DNA of 47,901 nt from an uncultured Prevotella sp. (GCA_945873145.1 CAMCBZ010000021.1:1-47901); one strand, 5' to 3'. Positions 1-8,479 are shown, counted from the first letter of the stretch. Program-made: numbers and translations. Notes: generated by a model not told the origin, from the sequence alone.

Positions 1-451
1 CAGTTCTGTAGTATTCATGGGTTGACAAAATTACTCATTTTATTTGAGAATACTGCAATTTTGACAGAAAAAAGATGTGGTGGATTGTGAAAAAGTGTTC
101 TGAAACCATCGTGTATGTACTTTGTCCGTTCCCTTCGGCTGGCGTGGACCTCCTTTGTGAGGAGCACGAAGCGCACGTCAGCAGGCAAACTTGGAGGCAG
201 TGCAAGGCGGGGGCGGTCGATAGATTTTGTGGGAGGCAGATGCATCATACGGGAGAGGCTTCATGCGCAAAGCCTCTAATGCGAAGGCTTGTAAATGTTG
301 AATAAACTGACATTTTAGAGGGCTTATTTTTGCGATTTTTGTCAGCAAAGTGGTTTCTTCCCCGATTTTTCGCGTTTTTCGAGCTTTTTCTTAAGTGTCT
401 GAATATCAGAAAGATAATGGAAATAGCACTTTCGGGTGTTGACGAAAGTAC

Positions 452-493
452 CGAGATGACACAAAATTCTCTAGAGAATTTTGTGTCATCTCG
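452..493. repeat. 42-base perfect palindrome
   Basis: Bases 452-472 are exactly reverse-complementary to 473-493, with no spacer (centre CTAG). The two ends are CGAGATGAC and GTCATCTCG, the same word found in the direct repeats just downstream, so the palindrome looks like two repeat units fused head to head. In RNA it would be a very strong hairpin followed by CTTATTTT, so it may also end transcripts entering from the left. Confidence 0.9.
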
Positions 494-515
494 CTTATTT
501 TACTCGATCAAATCA

Positions 516-583
516 CCGAGATGACCGACAAAAACAGCCGAGATGACCGATAGAAACCACTGAGATGAGGACAAAGCCTCGGT
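516..583. repeat. Three 22-base direct repeats, core CCGAGATGAC
   Basis: GAGATGA recurs at 518, 540 and 562, exactly 22 bases apart. The first two units share CCGAGATGACCGA followed by an A-rich tail; the third is degenerate (CTGAGATGAGG). Together with the palindrome at 452-493 this forms one repeat block upstream of the CAT-like gene. The same core appears on the other strand at 20813-20878. Confidence 0.85.
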
Positions 584-650
584 TGTTTGTGCGTTTTATC
601 TCCGTTTTCTCTCATTTTCGCGCTTGCGGTCTCTCCAGATTGAAACTCTG

Positions 651-677
651 AGCTGACAAACTTTTGTCGGCTTTTTT
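651..677 (+). terminator. Intrinsic terminator
   Basis: AGCTGACAAA (651-660) pairs with TTTGTCGGCT (663-672), with one G-U pair, and is followed by a run of T. It would stop plus-strand transcripts entering from the left before the promoter of the CAT-like gene. Confidence 0.7.
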
Positions 678-752
678 ATAGGAATACAAAAAATAATTGC
701 AGAAGACCCATAAAAAGAGTAACAGACATCGCGCAGTCTCAGCGGATTTGAC

Positions 753-760
753 TATCTTTG
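753..760 (+). promoter_or_regulatory. Bacteroidetes -7 box for the CAT-like gene
   Basis: TATCTTTG matches TAnnTTTG and lies 33 bases before the start at 794. No clear TTTG -33 element is seen. Confidence 0.65.
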
Positions 761-793
761 CAACTGATAAGCTAATTCCCAAAAGAAAAAACG

Positions 794-1438
794 ATGAAAC
801 ACTTGATAGATCCTGCGCACTGGGACCGTCATGACAACTGGGCCTTCATGCAACAGTTTGAGAACAGCTGGTATAGCGTGACCTCGGAAGTGGACTGCAC
901 CAAGGCTTTCGAAGCTGCCAAGCGCGACCACACCTCATTCTTTGTCAGGTATCTCTATGCCATGCTGCGCGCTGCCAACGAGGTGAAGGAGATGGGGTAC
1001 CGGACTGTGGAAGGGAAGGTATACTGGTTTGACCGTATCGGAGCCACCGTGCCCGTGGCAGTGCCCGGTGGAACATTCTACACGGTGCTGGTCCCCTATG
1101 AGGAAGATTACACATCGTTTTATGAGCATACTGAGAAGTTGCTCCACGACATTCCCGCTGATGGTGACCCGTACGGCGTAAACCGCCAGCTCATCACCTC
1201 CGGCGACTTTGGCGTGGTGAACATCTCTGCTACGCCCAAACTCTATTTCACCAGTATGACCTACACGTTCTTCCAACCTCATCAGGGTAGTCACTGGCCT
1301 CTGATGAATGTGGGGAAAGCTGTTCGACGGGAAGGACGCTGGGTCATGCCTGTTGGAATCTATGTCGACCATTGCTTTGTCGACGGTGGCAATATCAGTG
1401 ACTTCATCAATATCGTGAGCGAGGAGCTGTCGAGATGA
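794..1438 (+). CDS. Chloramphenicol acetyltransferase-family protein
   Basis: This 214-residue protein has the length and layout of the trimeric CAT family, which moves an acetyl group from acetyl-CoA to a hydroxyl. Near residue 193 it has HCFVDG, matching the catalytic HxxxDG motif, but the usual preceding His is Asp and the residues after DG (GNISDF) lack the conserved YH. The N-terminal HWDRHDNWAFMQQF block is typical of chromosomal CAT-like proteins in Bacteroidetes. Its own promoter lies at 753-760, and the NlpE-like gene follows after 88 bases. The family assignment is good; the acceptor is unknown, and I would not infer drug resistance from it. Confidence 0.85.
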   Translation: MKHLIDPAHWDRHDNWAFMQQFENSWYSVTSEVDCTKAFEAAKRDHTSFFVRYLYAMLRAANEVKEMGYRTVEGKVYWFDRIGATVPVAVPGGTFYTVLVPYEEDYTSFYEHTEKLLHDIPADGDPYGVNRQLITSGDFGVVNISATPKLYFTSMTYTFFQPHQGSHWPLMNVGKAVRREGRWVMPVGIYVDHCFVDGGNISDFINIVSEELSR

Positions 1439-1526
1439 GAGAGCCTACGGTCATCGCTGACCCGCACTCGCTTGACAGCTGCATCAAAAGAAGTAGATAA
1501 TCATCTAACCATACATAGAAATAACA

Positions 1527-1961
1527 ATGAGAAAACTTATGTTCATGGCAGGCATCGCCCTCACGCTGGCAGCCTGCGGCGGAAAGAATACGCAACCAAC
1601 GGCTAAGGCCGATTCCACGCAAGTGGCCGAGACTGACTCAGCGGCTGCCGACACCTCTTATTGCGGCACCTATCGCGGAACGCTGCCGGCTGCCGACTGC
1701 CCGGGCATCAAGACGGTGCTCACTATCTCGTCGGACAGCACCTACAACCTGTCGAGTGACTATATCGGCAAGAAAGGCGGGCAGTTCGTTACCAGTGGCG
1801 TTTACCACATGAAATCCGGCAAGCTCATAGAACTCGTCACACCGTCATCGGGCGAGAAATCTTATTACAAGGTCAAGGACAGCAAGTCGGTCGTCATGAC
1901 AGATTCGCTCGGCAATGAGCCGGAGGGAGAGACCGCTAAACTGTATGTGTTGACTAAATAA
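1527..1961 (+). CDS. NlpE N-terminal-like lipoprotein
   Basis: The 144-residue product begins with a short signal peptide and lipobox (LAAC, Cys at residue 17), so it should be lipid-anchored in the envelope. After a Ser/Thr/Ala/Asp-rich linker, residues 47-80 match the NlpE N-terminal pattern: YRGTLPAADCPGIKTVLTIS and then a DSTY turn. In E. coli NlpE, an envelope stress sensor, this site is CADC; here the first Cys is Ala, so a CxxC thiol or metal site cannot form. The cyclophilin gene starts 3 bases after the stop, which suggests co-translation and an envelope-folding theme. Function is inferred from family only. Confidence 0.8.
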   Translation: MRKLMFMAGIALTLAACGGKNTQPTAKADSTQVAETDSAAADTSYCGTYRGTLPAADCPGIKTVLTISSDSTYNLSSDYIGKKGGQFVTSGVYHMKSGKLIELVTPSSGEKSYYKVKDSKSVVMTDSLGNEPEGETAKLYVLTK

Positions 1962-1964
1962 GGG

Positions 1965-2714
1965 ATGACCATGATAAAAATACAAACCACATTGGGCGAC
2001 ATCACCGTTCGTCTTTACGACGAGACTCCCAAACATCGCGATAACTTCATCAAGCTGGTCAAGGAAGGATTCTTTGACGGAACGCTGTTTCACCGTGTCA
2101 TCAAGGACTTCATGATTCAAGGTGGCGATCCCGAGAGCAAAGGAGCGCCGAAAGGAAAAGCGCTGGGCACGGGCGACACAGGATATACCATTCCCGCAGA
2201 GTTTGTCTACCCGAAGTATTTCCATAAGCGTGGAGCGCTGAGTGCAGCCCGTCTTGGGGACGAGGTGAATCCCAACAGGGAGAGCAGCGGCTGTCAGTTC
2301 TATATCGTTTGGGGTAAGGTCTACAAACCGCAGGAGCTCAAGCAGATGGAGCGGCAACTGGAGATGCAGCAAGAGCAGACCATCTTCAACGCGCTTGCCA
2401 AGAAGCACCGTGACGAGATCATGACGCTGCGCCGTAACCGCGACCGGACAGGGCTGCAGCGGTTGCAAGATGAGCTCGTAGAGGAGACGCAGCAGAAGAG
2501 CAAACAGATGGGCAAGCCGAAGTTTACCGAGGAGCAGGTGCAGGCCTACACCACCGTGGGCGGCACACCATTCCTGGATAATCAGTACACGGTCTTCGGC
2601 GAAGTCGTGGAAGGACTTGATGTCGTAGAGAAGATACAAAATGTGGCCACTAAGCGCGACGACCGGCCTAAGGACGACATTGCGATGACCATGACCATCG
2701 TGGAAGAAGGGTAG
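1965..2714 (+). CDS. Cyclophilin-type peptidyl-prolyl isomerase
   Basis: This is a cyclophilin, which catalyses cis-trans isomerisation of proline peptide bonds. Conserved blocks are FDGTLFHRVIKDFMIQGGDP (catalytic Arg in FHRV), the SSGCQFYIV strand and DNQYTVFGEVVEGLDVVEKI. Between the last two lies a charged, helical insertion of about 70 residues (roughly 115-180), which makes the protein 249 residues instead of about 165. There is no signal peptide, so it is probably cytoplasmic. Two starts are possible, ATG at 1965 and at 1971; AGGGA at 1963-1967 fits the second better. It follows the NlpE-like gene by 3 bases and ends at a terminator shared with thrS. Confidence 0.92.
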   Translation: MTMIKIQTTLGDITVRLYDETPKHRDNFIKLVKEGFFDGTLFHRVIKDFMIQGGDPESKGAPKGKALGTGDTGYTIPAEFVYPKYFHKRGALSAARLGDEVNPNRESSGCQFYIVWGKVYKPQELKQMERQLEMQQEQTIFNALAKKHRDEIMTLRRNRDRTGLQRLQDELVEETQQKSKQMGKPKFTEEQVQAYTTVGGTPFLDNQYTVFGEVVEGLDVVEKIQNVATKRDDRPKDDIAMTMTIVEEG

Positions 2715-2736
2715 AAAATTTAGTAATGAGAACAAA

Positions 2737-2777
2737 CAAAAGAGGCGGAAAGCACATGATGCTCTCCGCCTCTTTTT
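2737..2777. terminator. Bidirectional terminator between cyclophilin gene and thrS
   Basis: An AGAGGCGGA arm at 2741-2749 pairs with TCCGCCTCT at 2765-2773, flanked by A-rich sequence on the left and TTTTT on the right. It can end both the plus-strand cyclophilin transcript and minus-strand thrS. Confidence 0.85.
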
Positions 2778-2806
2778 ATTGATGTCTCTTGTTTCCAAGA
2801 GTGAGA

Positions 2807-4759
2807 TTACTCGTTGATTTCCTTGAGCTGCTCAGCCACCTCGTCCTTGATGCGCTGTGCGAACTCGGTCATCGGCATGGTAGCCTGCTCGCCGCCGCCC
2901 TGCTTACGCATGCTCACGAGCTTGTCAGCAGCCTCTTTCTCGCCTACTACGATCATGTAAGGCACACGCTTGAGTTCATTGTCGCGAATCTTGCGGCCAA
3001 TCTTCTCGTTGCGGTCGTCGATGTATGCGCGCACGTCCTGTGTGTCGAAATAGCTCTTCACCTCCTTGGCGTAGTCGTTGTACTTTTCTGAGATAGGCAG
3101 GATAGCCACCTGGTCAGGCGTGAGCCACAAGGGGAAGTGACCAGCCGTGTGCTCGATGAGCACAGCGGTGAAGCGCTCGAGAGAGCCGAACGGTGCACGG
3201 TGGATCATCACAGGCGTCCTCTTGGAGTTGTCCTCTGCGGTATACTCCAGCTTGAAGCGCTCCGGAAGGTTGTAGTCGACCTGGATGGTACCCAACTGCC
3301 ACTTGCGACCGATGGCATCCTTGACCATGAAGTCGAGCTTAGGACCATAGAAGGCAGCTTCGCCAGTCTCCTCGTGAGCGTGGAGTCCTTTCTCCTTGCA
3401 AGCCTGGCGGATGGCGTCCTCGCTCTCCTGCCAAATCTCATCGGAACCGATATACTTCTCGGTGTCCTTAGGATCGCGCAGTGAGATCTGTGCATCGTAA
3501 TCGTTGAAACCGAAGATGTGGAACACCTTCAGAATGATGTCGATGATGGTTTCGAACTCAGCCTTTACCTGATCGGGACGTACGAAGATATGAGCATCGT
3601 CCTGTGTGAACGTACGCACACGTGTCAATCCGTGAAGCTCACCGCTCTTTTCATAGCGGAAGACAGTACCGAACTCGGCAATACGGAGTGGCAGGTCTTT
3701 GTAGGAACGTGGCTTGCGGGCGTACACCTCGCAGTGGTGAGGACAGTTCATCGGCTTGAGCATATACTCCTCATCCTCCTCAGGCGTATGGATGGGCTGG
3801 AAGGCATCCTTGCCATAGTGGGCATAGTGGCCGGAAGTGACATAGAGGTTCTTCGAGCCGATACCCGGAGTGATGACCTCCTGATAGTTGTAAGGCTTGA
3901 GCACACTGCGGAGCAACTCCTGCAAGCGCAGACGCAACTGAGTACCCTTCGGCAGCCAGATAGGCAGACCCTTGCCGACGCGGTCGGAGAACATGAAGAG
4001 TTCCATCTCCTTGCCGATCTTGCGGTGGTCGCGCTTCTTGGCCTCTTCGAGCATGACGAGATATTCATCAAGCATCTTCTTCTTGGGGAAGGTGATACCA
4101 TAGATACGTGTCATCTGCTCGCGCTTGGCATCGCCGCGCCAGAAGGCACCAGCCACGCTCGTGATCTTGATGGCTTTGATGGCACCTGTGCTCATCAAGT
4201 GCGGACCACGGCAGAGGTCTGTGAAGTTGCCCTGAGTATATGTGGTGATGGTGCCGTCAGCGAGATCCTGCTGAATGTGCTCCACCTTATATTTCTGTCC
4301 GTCAGCCTCGAACTCCTTGATGGCATCGGCTTTGGAGACCTCACGGCGCACGACGGGCTCGTTTTTCTTGGCGAGTTCCTTCATCTTCTCCTCGATCTTG
4401 GGGAAGTCGTTTTCAGAGATCGTCTTGCCCTCGGGTGGCATGACATCGTAGAAGAAGCCATTCTCGATGGCAGGTCCGAAGCCGAACTGGATGCCGGGAT
4501 AGAGCTCCTGGAGTGCCTCTGCAAGTAAGTGGGCGGAGGTGTGCCAGAAGGTATGCTTGCCCTCTTCGTCGTCGAACTTGTAAAGTGCGATGGTTGCGTC
4601 CTCATTGATGGGACGGTTCAACTCGGTTGTCTCACCATTAACCCCGCAAGATACAACGTCGCGGGCGAGAGCCGGTGAGATGCTCTCTGCGATTTGAAGT
4701 CCAGTGACGCCCTGTTCGTACTCACGCACAGAACCGTCAGGGAATGTGATTTTAACCAT
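2807..4759 (-). CDS. thrS: Threonine--tRNA ligase
   Basis: This 650-residue protein is full-length threonyl-tRNA synthetase, which charges tRNA-Thr using ATP. In order it shows an N-terminal TGS domain ([20 protein letters not shown]), the editing domain with [11 protein letters not shown] near residue 73 and CRGPHL near 184, the class II catalytic core with zinc-binding [10 protein letters not shown] near 338, motif 2 ([24 protein letters not shown]), and a C-terminal anticodon-binding domain. The start has a CAAAAGTA box (TACTTTTG on the minus strand) at 4789-4796. It is convergent with the cyclophilin gene and divergent from hrpB. Confidence 0.98.
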   Translation of the reverse strand: MVKITFPDGSVREYEQGVTGLQIAESISPALARDVVSCGVNGETTELNRPINEDATIALYKFDDEEGKHTFWHTSAHLLAEALQELYPGIQFGFGPAIENGFFYDVMPPEGKTISENDFPKIEEKMKELAKKNEPVVRREVSKADAIKEFEADGQKYKVEHIQQDLADGTITTYTQGNFTDLCRGPHLMSTGAIKAIKITSVAGAFWRGDAKREQMTRIYGITFPKKKMLDEYLVMLEEAKKRDHRKIGKEMELFMFSDRVGKGLPIWLPKGTQLRLRLQELLRSVLKPYNYQEVITPGIGSKNLYVTSGHYAHYGKDAFQPIHTPEEDEEYMLKPMNCPHHCEVYARKPRSYKDLPLRIAEFGTVFRYEKSGELHGLTRVRTFTQDDAHIFVRPDQVKAEFETIIDIILKVFHIFGFNDYDAQISLRDPKDTEKYIGSDEIWQESEDAIRQACKEKGLHAHEETGEAAFYGPKLDFMVKDAIGRKWQLGTIQVDYNLPERFKLEYTAEDNSKRTPVMIHRAPFGSLERFTAVLIEHTAGHFPLWLTPDQVAILPISEKYNDYAKEVKSYFDTQDVRAYIDDRNEKIGRKIRDNELKRVPYMIVVGEKEAADKLVSMRKQGGGEQATMPMTEFAQRIKDEVAEQLKEINE

Positions 4760-4788
4760 GATACAAATTAGTTTTGTTTAAATCACCG

Positions 4789-4796
4789 CAAAAGTA
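4789..4796 (-). promoter_or_regulatory. thrS -7 box
   Basis: On the minus strand this is TACTTTTG, a TAnnTTTG box 30 bases before the thrS ATG. It lies about 95 bases from the divergent hrpB promoter. Confidence 0.65.
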
Positions 4797-4888
4797 CTAC
4801 TTATTTTTTGATTGACGCAATATTTTGGGTATTTTTATCCCTAAAATCAATAATTGTCGCCGGTGGGTTTTTTTACACGTAAAAGTAG

Positions 4889-4896
4889 TAACTTTG
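4889..4896 (+). promoter_or_regulatory. hrpB -7 box
   Basis: TAACTTTG fits the Bacteroidetes -7 consensus. The leader that follows contains two TATATA...AAGGAG units. Confidence 0.7.
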
Positions 4897-4901
4897 TAGC
4901 T

Positions 4902-4945
4902 CTATATATAATAAGGAGTAAAATCAGCTATATATATTAAGGAGT
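4902..4945 (+). repeat. Two TATATA-AAGGAG repeat units in the hrpB leader
   Basis: AAGGAG occurs at 4913 and 4939, each preceded by a TATATA/TA-rich block. The second copy lies 3 bases before the ATG at 4948 and 9 bases before an in-frame ATG at 4954, so it probably acts as a Shine-Dalgarno site and favours 4954. The same unit recurs upstream of several other genes in the window. Confidence 0.75.
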
Positions 4946-4947
4946 CA

Positions 4948-7461
4948 ATGACGATGCCAACCAAAAATATCATCGAGAGATACAGCCAGCTGCCAGCTGC
5001 CGCTATTGCTGAAGAGCTCAACACAGAACTCTCGCAGCGCCATGCCGCCGTGGTCGTAGCCCCACCGGGTGCTGGTAAATCCACATTGTTGCCGCTGACG
5101 ATGCTCAGCCGCGTTGTGCAGGGCAGAATCGTCATGCTTGAGCCCCGTCGCTTGGCTGCCAGGCAGGTAGCCCTGCGCATGGCACAGATGCTTGGAGAAG
5201 AAGTGGGGCGGACGGTAGGATATCAGATACGCTTCGAGAAGAAGGTTTCATCGAAGACAAGGATAGAGGTGGTCACAGAGGGAATCCTCACGCGCCGCCT
5301 GACCGAAGACCCTACGCTCGAAGGCGTGAGCTGCGTCATCTTCGACGAGTTTCATGAGCGTAGTCTGCAATCAGATTTGGCTTTCTGTCTGACACAAGAG
5401 GCGAGGAGCATCCTCAGACCCGACTTGGATATCGTCGTGATGTCGGCTACCATCGACGCCACAACTATCTGTCAGGCACTTGGCGCCCACGAAGTCTCCT
5501 GCCAGGGTAGAATGTATCCCGTGGAGACAGTGCTCTCGAAAGACGATATACTACCGAGCGAGATCGCAGAGACGGTCGCCGCTACTGTCAGCCGGGCACA
5601 TCGCGAGCTGGAAGGCGACATACTGGCGTTTCTACCTGGACAAGCCGACATCGTCAGATGCGCGGAACTGCTGGGCAGCAGTTTGGGTGCCACCCATGTG
5701 TGCCAGCTCTACGGCAATCTGCCACCACAACAGCAATACGAGGCGATCGGTCCCTCTGCACCGGGGGAGAGGAAAGTGGTGTTGGCCACGCCCATCGCCG
5801 AGACGTCGCTGACGATAGAAGGCATCAGAATCGTGGTGGACAGCGGTTATTACAGAAAACTTGTCTTTGACCCCACCAACGACTTGAGCCATCTTGAGAC
5901 TGTACGCATCAGCATGGACATGGCACGGCAGAGAGCGGGTAGAGCAGGGCGCGTGGCTGCGGGTACCTACTTCCGGCTGTGGACCAATGCCACCGAGCAG
6001 CGTATGGAGGAGCAACGGCAGCCTGAAATCATGGATGCCGATCTCGTGCCGATGGTGCTGGAAGTGGCGGCTTTCGGTGAGACGGATGTCGAGCGCCTGC
6101 CCTGGCTTACACCACCGCCCAAAGGTAATGTGGCAAGAGCTGCTAATGAGTTGCGGGCGCTCCATGCCATCAACGGGGAGGGACAGGTCACCCCATTGGG
6201 ACGAAAGATGGCGGCTATGCCCTGCCATCCGAGAATCGCTCGAATGATACTCCAGGCACGAAACGCACAGGAGAAATCGCTGGCCTGCGACATCGCTGCT
6301 ATCTTGGAGGAGAAAGACGTGATGGCTCAGGAGAGCAAGGTCTATTCCGATTTGCTGCTGCGTGTGTCGGCTCTGCAGGATGCAAGACGAAGAAATGCGC
6401 TGGGACGATGGAAGCGCATCGGAAACATTGCAGCGGAGTATGACAGAATGGTGGGTATACACCCCAGCAATGCTTATGTGGCACGGGAGGATATTGGTGT
6501 CCTGGTGGCTGCCGCCTATCCCGAGCGTATCGCCAAGGCTGTGGATCATAACGGTAACTATCGCATGGCCAACGGTGAAGAAGTGATGCTCGACGCGGCG
6601 GATCCGCTCACCAGCTTCCCGTGGCTGGCTATCGCTACGCTGCACGCCGGAAACGGAGGCAGGGGAAGGGCTTTTCTCGCCGCGCCGGTCAGTAGCCAAA
6701 GTCTCGAAGACTTTGCTACGTGGTGGGACAATATCACGTGGATAGCACATCAGGGTGGGGTGGTCGCTCAGAAAGAGATGAGAATAGGTACGCTCGTAGT
6801 CAAGACGAAGCCGCTGGACAATGTGCCGAAGGAGCAGCTGAAGCGCATCATCTGCGAGGCAGCGAAGAAGGAAGGCAGGAGTATGTTCAGCTGGACCGAC
6901 AAGACGGCTGCTCTGCAGGAGCGCGTAGCCCTCGTGGCGCAGTGGCACCCCGAGCTTGGACTTCCCGATCTCTCTACAGACTCCGTGCTCAAGCGACCGG
7001 AGAAGTGGCTGCCCTTCTATCTCGAAAAAGACGGGAAAGTGATCACCACAGTCAGCGAGATGAGAAAAATGGATATGGAGAGTGTTCTGTGGAACATGCT
7101 TTCCTATGAACAGCAGCAGGAGGTCAGCAGACTGGCACCGACACATATCGTGGTACCCTCGGGCAGCAAGGTACAACTCAGATACCGCAAAGGCTCGGAG
7201 GCACCTGTGCTCAGTGTACGGCTTCAGGAATGCTTCGGACTCACAACCACGCCTCGCGTCAACGACGGTAAGATACCCGTGCTGATGGAACTGCTCAGCC
7301 CTGGCTTCAAGCCGGTGCAGCTCACTGCTGACTTGCAGAGCTTTTGGCAGGATACCTACTTCGAGGTGAGAAAGGAGCTGCGGCGCAGATACCCCAAGCA
7401 TTACTGGCCCGACAACCCTCTGGAAGCTGTGGCGCAAAGAGGAGTGAAAAGAAAGCGATAA
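4948..7461 (+). CDS. hrpB: ATP-dependent RNA helicase HrpB
   Basis: This 837-residue protein is a DEAH/RHA-family helicase of HrpB type and size. Walker A GAGKST is at residues 41-46, the DEFH box at 133-136, SAT at 166-168, and motif VI (QRAGRAGR) near 329-335. These are followed by the helicase-associated domain and the HrpB C-terminal domain ending YPKHYWPDNPLEAVAQRG. HrpB is known as a helicase family member; its physiological substrate in bacteria is poorly defined. The start may be 4954 rather than 4948, because AAGGAG at 4939-4944 is better spaced for it. It is a single gene with its own promoter, followed by a weak hairpin at 7506-7521. Confidence 0.95.
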   Translation: MTMPTKNIIERYSQLPAAAIAEELNTELSQRHAAVVVAPPGAGKSTLLPLTMLSRVVQGRIVMLEPRRLAARQVALRMAQMLGEEVGRTVGYQIRFEKKVSSKTRIEVVTEGILTRRLTEDPTLEGVSCVIFDEFHERSLQSDLAFCLTQEARSILRPDLDIVVMSATIDATTICQALGAHEVSCQGRMYPVETVLSKDDILPSEIAETVAATVSRAHRELEGDILAFLPGQADIVRCAELLGSSLGATHVCQLYGNLPPQQQYEAIGPSAPGERKVVLATPIAETSLTIEGIRIVVDSGYYRKLVFDPTNDLSHLETVRISMDMARQRAGRAGRVAAGTYFRLWTNATEQRMEEQRQPEIMDADLVPMVLEVAAFGETDVERLPWLTPPPKGNVARAANELRALHAINGEGQVTPLGRKMAAMPCHPRIARMILQARNAQEKSLACDIAAILEEKDVMAQESKVYSDLLLRVSALQDARRRNALGRWKRIGNIAAEYDRMVGIHPSNAYVAREDIGVLVAAAYPERIAKAVDHNGNYRMANGEEVMLDAADPLTSFPWLAIATLHAGNGGRGRAFLAAPVSSQSLEDFATWWDNITWIAHQGGVVAQKEMRIGTLVVKTKPLDNVPKEQLKRIICEAAKKEGRSMFSWTDKTAALQERVALVAQWHPELGLPDLSTDSVLKRPEKWLPFYLEKDGKVITTVSEMRKMDMESVLWNMLSYEQQQEVSRLAPTHIVVPSGSKVQLRYRKGSEAPVLSVRLQECFGLTTTPRVNDGKIPVLMELLSPGFKPVQLTADLQSFWQDTYFEVRKELRRRYPKHYWPDNPLEAVAQRGVKRKR

Positions 7462-7583
7462 ATGGCTTGTGGAAAGATGTACTTTGAAAGGTGTTCGCAG
7501 AAAGAAGCTCTTTGTAGAGCTGTTCTTTTGTGAGTCGCTTGAAAAAACTGCTCTGAAAATAAATGTTTTACAGCTAAAATTGC

Positions 7584-7591
7584 TACCTTTG
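7584..7591 (+). promoter_or_regulatory. -7 box for the small membrane protein gene
   Basis: TACCTTTG, 45 bases upstream of the ATG at 7636. Confidence 0.65.
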
Positions 7592-7635
7592 CAACAGAAT
7601 TTCAACTCGTATCAAATCATAATTCAATACGCTCT

Positions 7636-7842
7636 ATGAATATAGCAATAGCATTGGTCGTGTTCATCGTGGCTGCGCTCATCGTGTGGGGATGCGCTGA
7701 ACTGAACTACAAGAACTTCAGCTATGAGGAAGACAAACCTCATCATCCGGATCCCACAGCTCATCAAGGCGGTGAATACAAAGAGTTGAACATCCGCGAC
7801 ATCATGCGTGACAACTCCACAAAAGGCTACGCTGCCGTGTAA
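7636..7842 (+). CDS. Small single-pass membrane protein, unknown function
   Basis: A 68-residue protein with one N-terminal membrane segment (residues 3-20, MNIAIALVVFIVAALIVWG), followed by a short charged tail. I do not recognise the family. Support for a real gene comes from a -7 box at 7584-7591, an ATG at a normal distance, and a strong terminator 10 bases after the stop. The Cys at residue 20 follows VWG, so it is not a convincing lipobox. It is a compact single-gene unit between hrpB and the HsdR_N-domain gene. Confidence 0.7.
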   Translation: MNIAIALVVFIVAALIVWGCAELNYKNFSYEEDKPHHPDPTAHQGGEYKELNIRDIMRDNSTKGYAAV

Positions 7843-7851
7843 CCTTTTAAT

Positions 7852-7884
7852 AAGCCTCATGGTCAACAGCCATGAGGCTTTTTG
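7852..7884 (+). terminator. Intrinsic terminator after the small membrane protein
   Basis: AAGCCTCATGG (7852-7862) pairs perfectly with CCATGAGGCTT (7870-7880) around a 7-base loop, followed by TTTT. Confidence 0.9.
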
Positions 7885-7952
7885 TTGCTTTTGTAACTCG
7901 TAACTGCGTAACTCGCGCAGAATTTGAGTTGTCCATATAACAGAATCTGTAT

Positions 7953-8402
7953 TCAAAGATTTTCGTATACGGGGATCTCTGAGAGAAATACATATTTTTT
8001 ACTCCCATAATCCATCTTGCAGCAGTAATGCGTCAGACCATTGCTCATCACTAGGTAGTCGACATGCAGCAAGAGATTGTAGGTGGCAACCTGCTCCAAT
8101 ACCTTTGGTGTGATTTTCACTGACGGTGCCTTATACTCGATGATCATCTTCGGATGCATATCGCGGTCATAGAGCACGCTGTCTGCCCGCAGCCGTTTCG
8201 CGCCCACCGGCAGCGACACCTCATTGGCCAACAGCCCCGAAGGATAGTGAAGCTCGGAAATCAGATAATGTACGAAATTCTGACGTACCCATTCCTCGGG
8301 TGTCAATGCCACATAGCGGTGACGAAGGAGATCTAGGACCATCGGCTTTTCACGGGTCCCTCCTATTTTTATATCGCTATGAGGTAGGTTGATTGAAATC
8401 AT
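7953..8402 (-). CDS. HsdR N-terminal (restriction-endonuclease-like) domain protein
   Basis: This 149-residue protein consists only of the domain found at the N-terminus of type I restriction subunit HsdR. It carries a plausible PD-(D/E)xK nuclease core, with the Asp in LRADSVLYD followed by IIEYKAP. No helicase domain and no hsdM or hsdS are nearby, so it is not a restriction system here. It is divergent from holA, an arrangement I recall as common in Bacteroidales. An upstream TTG at 8474 lies inside the promoter box (8472-8479), so ATG 8402 (MISINLP) is the better start. Its substrate is unknown; a role in DNA metabolism is only a guess from the domain and neighbour. Confidence 0.8.
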   Translation of the reverse strand: MISINLPHSDIKIGGTREKPMVLDLLRHRYVALTPEEWVRQNFVHYLISELHYPSGLLANEVSLPVGAKRLRADSVLYDRDMHPKMIIEYKAPSVKITPKVLEQVATYNLLLHVDYLVMSNGLTHYCCKMDYGSKKYVFLSEIPVYENL

Positions 8403-8407
8403 TTTGT

Positions 8408-8415
8408 TATCTTTG
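8408..8415 (+). promoter_or_regulatory. holA -7 box
   Basis: TATCTTTG on the plus strand, about 105 bases before the holA ATG, inside the leader region of the divergent HsdR_N-domain gene. Confidence 0.65.
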
Positions 8416-8471
8416 CAAGTGATTATTCGTGGTGGAGCCATAGCAGGATGACTCCTGCGTTTTCCACTGTG

Positions 8472-8479
8472 CAAAGATA
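8472..8479 (-). promoter_or_regulatory. -7 box for the HsdR_N-domain gene
   Basis: TATCTTTG on the minus strand, 70 bases before ATG 8402. Together with the plus-strand box at 8408-8415 the two transcripts would overlap at their 5' ends. Confidence 0.65.

Larger units (their letters stand above)
1..793. other. Gene-free stretch with repeats and a terminator
   Basis: No convincing gene lies before the start at 794. Bases 1-305 hold two overlapping open frames (75-305 plus, 15-248 minus) with no promoter or recognisable product; the minus frame looks faintly protein-like, so a degenerate gene or dispersed repeat is possible but unproven. Bases 428-449 form a 7-bp stem (ACTTTCG/CGAAAGT), followed by a 42-base perfect palindrome and three 22-base repeats, listed separately. 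A terminator at 651-677 and a promoter at 753-760 close the stretch. Confidence 0.6.

Noticed and set aside
516..583. CRISPR-like array near the left edge
   Set aside because: The units run on without spacers and one is degenerate; the flanking palindrome is made of the same word.
794..1438. Chloramphenicol resistance gene
   Set aside because: The protein is CAT-like but altered around the catalytic motif and sits in a housekeeping context with no mobile element. Family membership does not show resistance.
5632..7605. 657-codon open frame antisense to hrpB
   Set aside because: It lies wholly opposite a clear helicase gene, has no recognisable domains or promoter, and is a by-product of codon bias. 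The same holds for long antisense frames opposite the cyclophilin gene, thrS, pdxA, the M13, U32, SpoIID and recJ genes.
7953..8402. Restriction-modification system
   Set aside because: Only the N-terminal HsdR domain is present, with no helicase, methylase or specificity gene nearby.
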